From JACOZG01 sp964564105 (GTDB lineage: Bacteria; Patescibacteriota; Minisyncoccia; Phycocordibacterales; JACOZG01), in contig CAZLZS010000016.1 of NCBI GenBank assembly GCA_964564105.1, positions 1 through 10,645 of the forward strand: 10,645 bases of DNA. The letters run 5' to 3'. Of this stretch, positions 1-5,868 are shown in pieces. Positions within the stretch are counted from its first letter, which is position 1, and the number at the start of each line of letters is the position of its first letter. Position numbers and translations under genes: made by a program. The notes below the pieces were generated by a model that saw nothing but the letters and a program-made list of their open reading frames with translations, made no database searches and had not been told where the DNA came from.

Positions 1-48
1 CGAAAAGTGGCAGCAATATTTATCAACAGTGTCACCCCTTGAGGTTAA
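1..48. other. region downstream of nusG
   Basis: This short stretch follows the nusG stop codon in the direction of transcription; rplK would be the usual next gene but lies outside the window. No hairpin with a T tract is visible. It holds one TTATCAACA 9-mer at 20-28, a near match to a DnaA box. The sequence TGTCACCCC..GGTTAACT at 30-50 runs into the nusG stop. No gene is seen. Confidence 0.4.
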
Positions 49-597
49 CTAAAGGATCCGCTTGACTTGCAGAAAATCCAGCTCCACCGGCGTTTCGCGG
101 CCGAACATGGAAACCAGAACTTTGATCTTGCCGCGATTCTCATCCACTTCACTCACCTTACCTTCAAAATCCTTGAACGGTCCGTCGGTAATCTGGATGG
201 CATCTCCGGTCGCCAGATCAATTTTGTGCTTGACGGTTTCGGCGCCCATCAATTTAAAAAGCGTCGCCACTTCTTTCTTATCAAGCGGCACCGGCACGAC
301 CCCGGCGCCGACAAAACCCGTCACCCGAGGCGTGTTCCGAACAATGTACCAAGAGTCATCGGTGACAATCATTTCCACCAGCACATAGCCGGGGTAAATT
401 TTTTCCTCAACGGTCTGACGCTTGCCGCTTTTGATCTTAACTTTCTTCTCTACCGGCACGATGACATTGAAAATTTTGTCTTCCATGCCCAGCGACTCGA
501 TCCGCTGACGCAAATTCCTTGCCACTGTGTTCTCATAACCGGCGTAAGTGTGAACCGCGTACCAGTTGCGTTCTGGCTGGAGGATTTGTTTCGGCAT
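49..597 (-). CDS. nusG: Transcription termination/antitermination factor NusG
   Basis: NusG binds RNA polymerase through its N-terminal NGN domain, promotes processive elongation and links polymerase to Rho or to the ribosome. At 182 aa it has normal bacterial length. The NGN domain spans about residues 10-115, starting with NWYAVHTYAGYEN and including YPGYVLVEM and the RNTPRVTGFVG stretch. The KOW domain spans about 129-180 with GDAIQITDGPFKDFEGKV. The ATG lies 2 nt after the secE TAA, so translation is probably coupled and the pair is one operon, as in most bacteria. No strong Shine-Dalgarno is visible, which fits coupling. Identity is certain from sequence pattern and neighbour. Confidence 0.98.
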   Translation of the reverse strand: MPKQILQPERNWYAVHTYAGYENTVARNLRQRIESLGMEDKIFNVIVPVEKKVKIKSGKRQTVEEKIYPGYVLVEMIVTDDSWYIVRNTPRVTGFVGAGVVPVPLDKKEVATLFKLMGAETVKHKIDLATGDAIQITDGPFKDFEGKVSEVDENRGKIKVLVSMFGRETPVELDFLQVKRIL

Positions 598-599
598 AA

Positions 600-776
600 T
601 TAAATCACCGATTCTAACAGCGAAACGAAAATAAAATCAAAGGCCCCGAGGAGAGCGGCGACCAGAAACGAGAAACTGATCACCAGAATGGTGAAATTGA
701 CGGTTTGCCGCCGCGTCGGCCAATTCACTTGTTTGAGTTCGACTCGCGTCTCTTTAAGATAACTACCAATGCTCAT
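600..776 (-). CDS. secE: Preprotein translocase subunit SecE (short form)
   Basis: SecE is the essential small subunit that clamps SecY in the SecYEG channel of the inner membrane. The protein is 58 aa with the conserved amphipathic segment YLKETRVELKQVNWPTRRQT at residues 6-25, followed by one transmembrane helix at about 28-55. This is the minimal single-helix form. The frame stays open further upstream, but the ATG at 776 gives the canonical SecE N-terminus, and a promoter ends only 7 nt before it. The longer reading would overlap the neighbouring DUF3105 gene out of frame. nusG follows after 2 nt. The tRNA-Trp and rpmG often found before secE are absent. Confidence 0.95.
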   Translation of the reverse strand: MSIGSYLKETRVELKQVNWPTRRQTVNFTILVISFSFLVAALLGAFDFIFVSLLESVI

Positions 777-783
777 CCGTAGT

Positions 784-811
784 ATCTTACCCGCAAACAG
801 CGGGTTGTCAA
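784..811 (-). promoter_or_regulatory. Promoter of secE-nusG, probably leaderless
   Basis: On the minus strand a perfect -35 TTGACA (806-811) is separated by 16 nt from a -10-like TAAGAT (784-789). The -10 ends only 7 nt before the secE ATG, so transcription would start at or next to the start codon and no Shine-Dalgarno could be used. The -35 overlaps the TGA of the DUF3105 gene. The spacer holds an inverted repeat ACCCGC/GCGGGT that could be an operator or the remnant of a terminator; no T tract follows it. Confidence 0.65.
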
Positions 812-1356
812 CGAGATTGGTGCACCGCGGGCGACACTTTTTCCGGACCGCGGTTGCGCCAGCGAGTAATAAAATCGCGGATTCGCTGTTCATCAAGCGC
901 CCCGGCCGGTTCAAGATCCCACTTGTCCACCCGACCCCAAGCGACAAGGGCGATGTCAGTATCATTGGCCGAGCGCGGGGTGATGATCACCAGTGATTCG
1001 GCGGCAAATTGCTTCAGCGCTTCTTGAATCGGTTCAGGAATAGTTGGGCGATAAGCAATCCAAATTTCGCCGTGCTCTATATTATGAATCAAATTCTCGT
1101 CGGCCGGCGACGGCTCATCTACAGCATAAAAACCGAGCTTGGCCGTTTCGGCATAATGCCAGCCGGATGACGGCGGGTTGGAATTGTACGGCGGATGCTC
1201 GGCGCCGACCGGGATATGATCGCGGCCAAGCTCCGGATAAGCCGTGCTCTGATCCGCAACGGCCGGGATCCGTTCTTGAACCTCGCGCACAAACCACCAG
1301 CCACCGAGCGCCACCAGAATAATCACGATAATAATTGTTAACCATTTATTTTTCAT
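808..1356 (-). CDS. Membrane-anchored DUF3105 protein
   Basis: This 182-aa protein has a short basic N-terminus, one transmembrane segment at about residues 6-22, and an extracytoplasmic domain with the hallmarks of DUF3105. These are NSNPPSSGWHY (58-68) and NLIHNIEHGEIWIAYRP (88-104). The His residues at 54, 67, 91 and 95 could bind a metal, but this is inference. The biochemical role of DUF3105 is not known to me; the family is widespread in bacteria as anchored or secreted proteins. The gene seems to be its own transcription unit, with an extended -10 just upstream and the secE promoter overlapping its stop codon. The ATG at 1356 starts the basic-hydrophobic signal anchor directly and is the natural start. 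Confidence 0.85.
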   Translation of the reverse strand: MKNKWLTIIIVIILVALGGWWFVREVQERIPAVADQSTAYPELGRDHIPVGAEHPPYNSNPPSSGWHYAETAKLGFYAVDEPSPADENLIHNIEHGEIWIAYRPTIPEPIQEALKQFAAESLVIITPRSANDTDIALVAWGRVDKWDLEPAGALDEQRIRDFITRWRNRGPEKVSPAVHQSR

Positions 1357-1368
1357 TTGCGTCTTATG

Positions 1369-1377
1369 ATGATAGCA
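1369..1377 (-). promoter_or_regulatory. Extended -10 promoter of the DUF3105 gene
   Basis: On the minus strand TGC is followed by TATCAT (TATCAT at 1369-1374, TGC at 1375-1377), a TGn-extended -10 with 5 of 6 consensus bases, 12 nt before the ATG. A transcript starting about 7 nt downstream would have a leader of roughly 5 nt. No good -35 is visible; the upstream DNA is the T tract of the preceding terminator. A Shine-Dalgarno is missing. Confidence 0.5.
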
Positions 1378-1382
1378 GAACA

Positions 1383-1415
1383 GAAGAAAAAAGTCCCCCG
1401 CCCAAGGCGGAGGAC
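1383..1415 (-). terminator. Intrinsic terminator of the DUF1264 gene
   Basis: On the minus strand a 10-bp stem (arms 1406-1415 and 1393-1402, one G-T wobble) with a 3-nt loop is followed at once by TTTTTTCTTC. It lies about 25 nt past the stop codon of the DUF1264/OBAP gene. Stem, loop and T tract are textbook for Rho-independent termination. A perfect 13-nt palindrome, AGATCG-A-CGATCT at 1423-1435, lies between the stop codon and the hairpin and is unexplained. Confidence 0.9.
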
Positions 1416-1439
1416 CAATGCTAGATCGACGATCTCGGA

Positions 1440-2063
1440 TTATGGCTTGACCCTGATCGCAGCTTGCCGCCGGCGCTCGCCGATCTTTTGGCTTTCAATT
1501 CCAAACTCCCGATCGCGAGTAATGATGAGCTCGGGATTCACCTGCCCATCCGCTGTCGCTGACCACATGAGTCGCGGCTCACCAAAAGGCAGAGCAGTTT
1601 TAGGATCTCGCCAAGTATGCCAAGTTTTGCCCCAGGTCGTTCTTAACCCCTGAAGTAAGGAGTCGCCATCATCAGCTTCATCTGGGGCCACCAACTGACC
1701 TGAATCAATCTCATAGTCATGCGGGTGCCAATACTTTTTTTCGTCTTCCGGCAGGCTGACGTAAGTCTCTTGACTGATGATGTACTCAACACCGAGTAAT
1801 TTGGCATTCTCACCTCGAGAATCATAGACGACGCACTGATGCACTTTGTTGCCGGGCGCGCCGCAGTAATGATGGGCGACCACCTGAAACTTCGAGTCAT
1901 CCTTGGCCAAGTGGACCGCGCAAAGATAAAGATGCATCCCGCGCGGCCCGCCCCAGTTCTCGACGTGCTTACTCGCCTGATGATCCGGATGCGATGACAA
2001 CACGAAGCCAATGAAAAGAAACACAGAGAAACCGAGCATAGCCGCAAGTAAAAGTCTAATCAT
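1440..2063 (-). CDS. DUF1264 / oil-body-associated-protein (OBAP) family protein, secreted or anchored
   Basis: The 207-aa product matches the OBAP (DUF1264) signature from end to end: HLYLCAVHL (44-52), VVAHHYC (61-67), HQCVVYDS (75-82), LLGVEYIIS (89-97), LPEDEKKYWHPHDYEIDSG (104-122), GKTWHTW (145-151) and LPFGEPRLMWSA (158-169). In plants this family coats seed oil bodies; bacterial and fungal members exist, but I know of no established function. Residues 1-23 form a hydrophobic signal peptide or anchor, so the protein should act outside the membrane, unlike plant OBAPs. The ATG at 2063 is preferred over an in-frame codon 45 nt upstream because AAAGGA sits 10 nt before it and the signal peptide starts there. 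The gene is monocistronic, closed by the terminator at 1383-1415. Confidence 0.88.
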   Translation of the reverse strand: MIRLLLAAMLGFSVFLFIGFVLSSHPDHQASKHVENWGGPRGMHLYLCAVHLAKDDSKFQVVAHHYCGAPGNKVHQCVVYDSRGENAKLLGVEYIISQETYVSLPEDEKKYWHPHDYEIDSGQLVAPDEADDGDSLLQGLRTTWGKTWHTWRDPKTALPFGEPRLMWSATADGQVNPELIITRDREFGIESQKIGERRRQAAIRVKP

Positions 2064-2165
2064 TACCCACTCATCCTTTCTGCCCGTTGTAACGGACAAA
2101 GTTTTCAACTACCAAAGACCAAACACCAAAAATCAACCTAGCATAAGTTGGTGATTAAAAGCAAA
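2064..2165 (-). promoter_or_regulatory. Upstream region of the DUF1264 gene: ribosome binding site and possible promoter
   Basis: AAAGGA (2074-2079, minus strand) lies 10 nt before the ATG at 2063 and fixes the start. Further upstream TATGCTAGGTT (about 2140-2150) resembles a TGn-extended -10 of the TATGCTA type seen before two other genes here; its -35 is poor. No convincing terminator is seen for the preceding gene that ends at 2166. Confidence 0.4.
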
Positions 2166-3227
2166 TTATTCGGCCACCGGTTCGGGTTCAGACACGGGCG
2201 GCGGCGATTCCACTGCTTCCACTGGCGGTAAAACTGATTCTTCAATCGGGGCTGGCTCCTCCAGGGTTAGCGCCCCGTTTGTCGACTCGGCTTCATTCTC
2301 ATCAATGGCTAAATTAGATTCTGGTTCGTCAACCGCTTCAACAGTCTCAATTTCCTCGATCTCGGTAACTGCTTCAACTTCAACGATTGGAGTGGTCGTA
2401 GATTCTTCCAGTGTGGTCTCGGTCTCCGTCGTGGTAGCCGTCAATACTACAATCTCTTCAATCTGCGGTTCAACGGTGCCAAGGGATTCCACCGATGATA
2501 AGTTCACTTGAGTCAAATCAAAAATGCACTGCGGGGCGATCGGATTCTCGTCTTCGTAAAAAGAGTATATTCGTTCGGCCACCTGGGCCGCGTCCACGAG
2601 CCACTCGCGGCCATCAAGTGTCGCGTCGGCCTCATGTTGGGCAATCACCCGCTCCGCCGCCGTGAGCGCTTCGGCCACCGTCGAGGACGCCGAAAGCCCA
2701 AGACGATCAAACGAACCGCCGCCGCGGTCGGCGCCGGCGATCAAAGCATTCAGATCAAGACGGCCGGAGACCAAATTGAGCTCATCAGCCAGAGTATGAA
2801 GTTTAGCCCGACACAATCGGCCCTCCCGCGTCAGAACCGAGGGGCAATTCGGCTGCCACTCGGCGGCGCAAATGCCCGGGCCGCTGTAACCGGCAAAAAC
2901 GCCGGAAAAAGAACTGCTTAAGGTATTGATTTGAGAAACCCAAACGCTCTCGCCGCCACCCTGCACGCAACCTTCGTGATTGCGCCAGTAGCCCGGCGAG
3001 AGCGCGTCGCACTGATTGGGCCGACGCTCGATCGTCGCGGTCACATTAATGACATGAGCTTCAAAGGCGGACAGGAGCGTGACCGAGTTGATTAAAATCG
3101 CGACAAAAATGATGGCGGCGGCGAGCGGCCAGTGGGAAGATAACCGCGAGGTCGAACCTCGCGGTTCCGCGAGGTTCGACCTCGCGGACTTCGGACGACG
3201 GATAATACCATCAAAACTTTTTTTCAT
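2166..3227 (-). CDS. SipW-type secreted protein with GYWRNH region and acidic Thr/Glu/Pro-rich tail
   Basis: The 353-aa protein begins with an unusually long basic n-region (1-33), a hydrophobic core (34-53) and LSAFEAHVINVTATIE (52-67), the signal-peptide hallmark shared with three other genes here. The mature part holds CDALSPGYWRNHEGC (73-87), a GYWKNH-like motif seen in diverse bacterial surface proteins, then an alpha-rich region with LDLNALIAGAD and ERIYSFYEDENPIAPQCIF (to 236). Residues 237-353 are a low-complexity, strongly acidic Thr/Glu/Pro-rich tail, probably an extended stalk or an interaction surface; no sorting motif or C-terminal membrane helix is visible. The ATG at 3227 overlaps the TGA of the peptidase gene as ATGA, so it is preferred to a TTG 9 nt upstream. 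Function is unknown; processing by the adjacent SipW-like peptidase is inferred. Confidence 0.82.
   Translation of the reverse strand: MKKSFDGIIRRPKSARSNLAEPRGSTSRLSSHWPLAAAIIFVAILINSVTLLSAFEAHVINVTATIERRPNQCDALSPGYWRNHEGCVQGGGESVWVSQINTLSSSFSGVFAGYSGPGICAAEWQPNCPSVLTREGRLCRAKLHTLADELNLVSGRLDLNALIAGADRGGGSFDRLGLSASSTVAEALTAAERVIAQHEADATLDGREWLVDAAQVAERIYSFYEDENPIAPQCIFDLTQVNLSSVESLGTVEPQIEEIVVLTATTTETETTLEESTTTPIVEVEAVTEIEEIETVEAVDEPESNLAIDENEAESTNGALTLEEPAPIEESVLPPVEAVESPPPVSEPEPVAE
3144..3187. repeat. 44-bp double palindrome inside a coding sequence
   Basis: Two 21-nt units separated by TT are exact reverse complements of each other. Each unit is itself a hairpin with 9-bp arms CCGCGAGGT/ACCTCGCGG and a 3-nt loop. 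The element lies in frame within the n-region of the signal peptide of the GYWRNH protein and encodes about 15 residues there, which accounts for its abnormally long basic N-terminus. It resembles REP or BIME-like mobile palindromes. Whether it recurs elsewhere in the genome cannot be seen from this window; only one copy is present here. Confidence 0.9.
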
Positions 3228-3661
3228 TGTTGCCAATTGCTGGCCAAAACCGTGATTGAACCGAGATATGGGATGTGCACCGGACGATCGCGGAAAGTCA
3301 GCGCCCGGCCAACCACTTGATCAAACTCAATCGGCTGATCCTCGTTAAAGTTGGCGTCGCCCTTGGTGATGATCTGACTGCCGTTAATTCTCGCCACCCG
3401 GTGAATGGTAAAACCCCGGCCGTCCGAACCGCGCCAAACAATGATATCGCCCGGCGCGATTTCTTCCGGCGCCAGACCGCCCTGAATAAACACCAAATCG
3501 CCCTCGTTAAGCACGGGCCACATCGAGCCCGAGGTGATGGCGGCCATGGGATAGGGCGTTTCGAGCGCCCAAGTTAGGAAACGGGGCAGGCCGAAGATCA
3601 AACCGCCGATAATCGCCAGATAGACAAATAAATTAAGGATAAAACGCGCGGCGCGGCTCAT
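3224..3661 (-). CDS. SipW/ER-type signal peptidase I (family S26B)
   Basis: This 145-aa membrane protease should remove signal peptides at the outer face of the membrane. It has an N-terminal transmembrane helix (about 8-29) and the catalytic box ITSGSMWPVLNEGDLVFI with the nucleophile Ser46. FTIHRV places His87 where bacterial LepB enzymes have Lys, and TKGDANFNED (99-108) is the conserved acidic box. Ser-His catalysis defines the archaeal/eukaryotic and SipW branch. In Bacillus SipW processes TasA and TapA, the biofilm fibre proteins. The gene overlaps both neighbours by ATGA, so it is translationally coupled between a membrane protein and a putative substrate. Four proteins with the same signal motif in this window are its likely substrates. 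A second transmembrane helix near the C-terminus is not obvious. Confidence 0.93.
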   Translation of the reverse strand: MSRAARFILNLFVYLAIIGGLIFGLPRFLTWALETPYPMAAITSGSMWPVLNEGDLVFIQGGLAPEEIAPGDIIVWRGSDGRGFTIHRVARINGSQIITKGDANFNEDQPIEFDQVVGRALTFRDRPVHIPYLGSITVLASNWQQ

Positions 3662-4095
3662 GGCATTGGGATTTTAAACAGATAGACCCGGCCGTCGTAA
3701 ACTCGATCAATCTCGGCCGAGGCCGGCATATAGACTGAGAACTCAATTTTGTCCGACGAACGCGGCGGCAACTTAAAATAATTTTTATCCAGCTTGATCA
3801 AAGTCCGGATACTGCCGGTACGAACGGCAAAAACATAGAGTGAGAGCGGCAAACCGTTCTCAATCGCCACGCGGCGCACGGCCGAAGTGCCGCGCGACAG
3901 ATCGCCGAAGTCGAGCGCCTGATCTGTCGGATTAACACCCACCCTGCCTTCGCCTTCGACCACGCGCACCAGCGCCCGGTACTTGTTGGCGTCCAGAGTA
4001 ATGTAAAAGGCAAAGAGAAAAACCAAAAGCAAAATTGCCAGAATGATCTTGTCAATCAAACGCAGTTTTTTCTTTGGTTGGATTATTTCATCCAT
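3658..4095 (-). CDS. Single-pass membrane protein with probable Ig-like beta-sandwich, peptidase partner
   Basis: The family is not recognised. The 145-aa product has a basic cytoplasmic N-terminus (PKKKLRLIDK), one transmembrane helix at about 17-34, and an extracytoplasmic domain rich in alternating hydrophobic residues. The pattern VNPTDQALDFGDLSRGTSAVR (54-74), then IEN, then FKLPPRSSDKIEFSVYMP, resembles Ig-like or MSP-like beta-sandwiches. Its stop overlaps the start of the signal peptidase gene as ATGA, which argues for a joint role, such as presenting substrates to the peptidase or anchoring the assembled product; this is inference. The ATG at 4095 follows GGTGA by 4 nt; a GTG 15 nt upstream (4110) is an alternative start. 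Confidence 0.75.
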   Translation of the reverse strand: MDEIIQPKKKLRLIDKIILAILLLVFLFAFYITLDANKYRALVRVVEGEGRVGVNPTDQALDFGDLSRGTSAVRRVAIENGLPLSLYVFAVRTGSIRTLIKLDKNYFKLPPRSSDKIEFSVYMPASAEIDRVYDGRVYLFKIPMP

Positions 4096-4140
4096 AACGT
4101 CACCATCCACAACATCAACAGCGAATTTAATCGCTTATCC

Positions 4141-4197
4141 CTCCGGTCAACCGGTCAACCCTCATGTCAAGGCGTCGCCTTGACAGCTTGACCGGAG
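4141..4197. repeat. Composite inverted repeat between substrate genes and the peptidase cluster
   Basis: Outer arms CTCCGGTCAA (4141-4150) and TTGACCGGAG (4188-4197) enclose an inner near-perfect palindrome TGTCAAGGCG-T-CGCCTTGACA (4165-4185). A second CCGGTCAA copy lies at 4151-4158. No T tract follows on either strand, so a simple terminator is unlikely. It sits in the 4111-4231 gap, which holds no gene. Read on the minus strand, the TTGACC copies lie upstream of an A/T-rich TAAATT and could serve as -35 elements for the peptidase cluster; processing site or mobile palindrome are other options. Confidence 0.75.
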
Positions 4198-4231
4198 AGG
4201 AAACGATCAATGGCAAGAGTTCACCTTGACA

Positions 4232-4966
4232 TTAGTAGATATCGGTTACTTCGACCCAAAGATCACAGCCGAAGACCTCGTGCTCGAGACCGGCGGGAAG
4301 CATAAAGTCATCGGGATCAGCCGCGGGATTGTGCTTCTTAACGAAACTGTCCCAATCTTGGGCGCACTGCCCGGTAAAGCACGGCACCGGCAGATCAACC
4401 GTCCAATTATCACCCGGATCATTGCCGACCGTGGATCCAAACTGGTTGAACTTCACCAATTTACCGTAAGCAAAGTCTGTGTCTGGATCATGGAAAGCCA
4501 AAAGGCCACTGTCATTATTAGCATTAGGACCGGTTGACGGCTGGCCGTCTGGGGTCTTTGAGAGATACGGGCAAAGATTCGGGAAGCAATTGTCGTAGTA
4601 CGGATCGTCCGGATCATTAGCATCAGCCGGCGAATTCAGATGGCACCAATCGCGAGCCACTTCCGGGCTACTCGTCACGGCAATAAACTCCGGCCGCGGT
4701 TTGGGCTTCTGCTTAATCACATATTCGGTCGTCGAAGCGTGGCGCTGGCCACTGGCTGAAAACGACTGGCTGAAAGTGATGAAGAACGACGACTCAAAGT
4801 ACTCCTGCGGAAAAACGGTGCCGAAAGTCAGATCTTCCGGATGGACAAACAGCGCGTTCTCAATCGTCGCCGAGACATTGATCACATGGGCTTCAAAGGC
4901 CGAGAAGAGCGGTATCACCACCACCACAATCGCCAATGACAGCAAGCCGACTAATAACTTTTTCAT
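4232..4966 (-). CDS. SipW-type secreted cysteine-containing surface protein (paralogue 3)
   Basis: The 244-aa protein has an MKK start, a hydrophobic core (4-21) and FSAFEAHVINVSATIENAL (21-39), then DLTFGTVFPQE (45-55). The same landmarks as in the next two upstream genes follow: EYVIKQKPK, CPYLSK, PCFTGQCAQDW and HEVFGCDLWVEV near the C-terminus. Six cysteines match those of the paralogues, suggesting three disulfides in the exported form. The early conserved part resembles in layout the TasA/camelysin-like beta-sandwich that follows SipW-type signals, but no known family is confidently assigned. There is no C-terminal anchor, so it may polymerise or bind the surface. It lies 32 nt after its paralogue and probably shares a transcript. 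Confidence 0.85.
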   Translation of the reverse strand: MKKLLVGLLSLAIVVVVIPLFSAFEAHVINVSATIENALFVHPEDLTFGTVFPQEYFESSFFITFSQSFSASGQRHASTTEYVIKQKPKPRPEFIAVTSSPEVARDWCHLNSPADANDPDDPYYDNCFPNLCPYLSKTPDGQPSTGPNANNDSGLLAFHDPDTDFAYGKLVKFNQFGSTVGNDPGDNWTVDLPVPCFTGQCAQDWDSFVKKHNPAADPDDFMLPAGLEHEVFGCDLWVEVTDIY

Positions 4967-4998
4967 CTAGATACAGATTTAACCGTAGAGACTATATT

Positions 4999-5769
4999 TT
5001 AGCCCTCGCTTTCAGAAACACCAGTTCTTTCAGAAACACCAGTTACTTCCACCCACAGATCGCAACCGAAAATTTTGTGTTCGTCATCGATATCTTGGGT
5101 GTAAAGATTAGGATCAGCATTTTCGTTTATGCCATGAACAAAATCAGCCCAATCCTGCGCACAGTAACCACCAAAACAGGGAACCTTCAGGTCAAGATTC
5201 CACGTGTCAGAGAAATCAGGCGCGGACTTTGCCAAACGGCCCTTCACATCGTTCCAGACCCAATTATCGCCAACCACCGAACCAATCTTGTGGAAGGCTG
5301 GCAAACTGTCATCGTTATCGGTTTCCCGCCCATCGTCAGTCAACTCGTGCTTCGAGAGATATTCGCAGAGCAAGGGCAAGGGACCCCATATTGCTCCTTC
5401 AGTAGGAGATTGCCCGGGTTCTGGACAAATAATATTACCCTCATCATCAACATGACCAGATTGGGTATCGCCGACAATCTGTTGTCCATCGTTTATTGTC
5501 CAAGCACACTTTGGCTTCTGTCGAATGATATATTCAACATCATCAACACGACCTTCTTCCTGAAACGATTCGGACAAAGTTATATTAAATCTTCTATCAA
5601 GCTCCTCTTGCGGAAACACGGTGCCGAAAGTAATCGGATCAACCGGCACAGAAAGTGCATTCTCGATTCGGGCCGTAACGTTAATCACATGCGCTTCGAA
5701 GGCGGCGAACATCGGGATGACCACGAGCACGGCGCCGAGCGTCAACAAACCAACAAAAATCTTTTTCAT
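4999..5769 (-). CDS. SipW-type secreted cysteine-containing surface protein (paralogue 2)
   Basis: This 256-aa protein aligns without gaps to the VWA-bearing upstream paralogue over its first 88 residues. The signal segment is MKKIFVGLL..MFAAFEAHVINVTARIENAL, then ITFGTVFPQEELD (46-58) and RVDDVEYIIRQKPKC (74-88). Later come CEYLSK, WNLDLKVPCFGGYCAQDW and HKIFGCDLWVEVTGV. The six cysteine positions are conserved. No membrane anchor or known catalytic motif is seen. A C-terminal extension carries a short in-frame tandem duplication (TGVSER/TGVSES). Likely matured by the SipW-like peptidase encoded downstream; a structural role in a surface fibre or layer is inference. Only a weak A-rich ribosome binding site (AAAGAAA) precedes the ATG. 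Confidence 0.85.
   Translation of the reverse strand: MKKIFVGLLTLGAVLVVIPMFAAFEAHVINVTARIENALSVPVDPITFGTVFPQEELDRRFNITLSESFQEEGRVDDVEYIIRQKPKCAWTINDGQQIVGDTQSGHVDDEGNIICPEPGQSPTEGAIWGPLPLLCEYLSKHELTDDGRETDNDDSLPAFHKIGSVVGDNWVWNDVKGRLAKSAPDFSDTWNLDLKVPCFGGYCAQDWADFVHGINENADPNLYTQDIDDEHKIFGCDLWVEVTGVSERTGVSESEG
5009..5044. repeat. 18-bp perfect tandem duplication at a gene end
   Basis: The 18-bp unit CTTTCAGAAACACCAGTT occurs twice head to tail (5009-5026 and 5027-5044). It encodes two copies of a six-residue unit in the C-terminal tail of paralogue 2. The neighbouring paralogues lack this extension, and the identical copies suggest a recent slippage event. Confidence 0.9.
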
Positions 5770-5868
5770 AATGTTTTTCTTTACTAATAATCTAATTAAA
5801 GCGACCTAATAATAATTCCTGATTTTATAATCCCCCGCCTTTAATTACGGAGGGCTCATTGCTAAAAA
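5770..5868 (-). other. Gap between the VWA gene and paralogue 2, with a weak hairpin
   Basis: On the minus strand a 6-bp stem (5848-5853 with 5832-5837) and a 10-nt loop are followed by ATTATAAAAT. This could be a weak or partial terminator after the VWA gene. The A/T-rich DNA between it and the ATG at 5769 could hold a promoter, but no clear -35/-10 pair stands out. No gene is seen. Confidence 0.35.

Noticed and set aside
600..965. Longer 121-codon reading of secE.
   Set aside because: The extra N-terminus does not resemble SecE, overlaps DUF3105 out of frame, and the promoter ends 7 nt before the internal ATG at 776.
2305..2511. Plus-strand Ser/Val/Thr-rich frame opposite the acidic tail of the GYWRNH protein.
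   Set aside because: It is the mirror of a low-complexity Glu/Thr-rich coding region and has no start signals.
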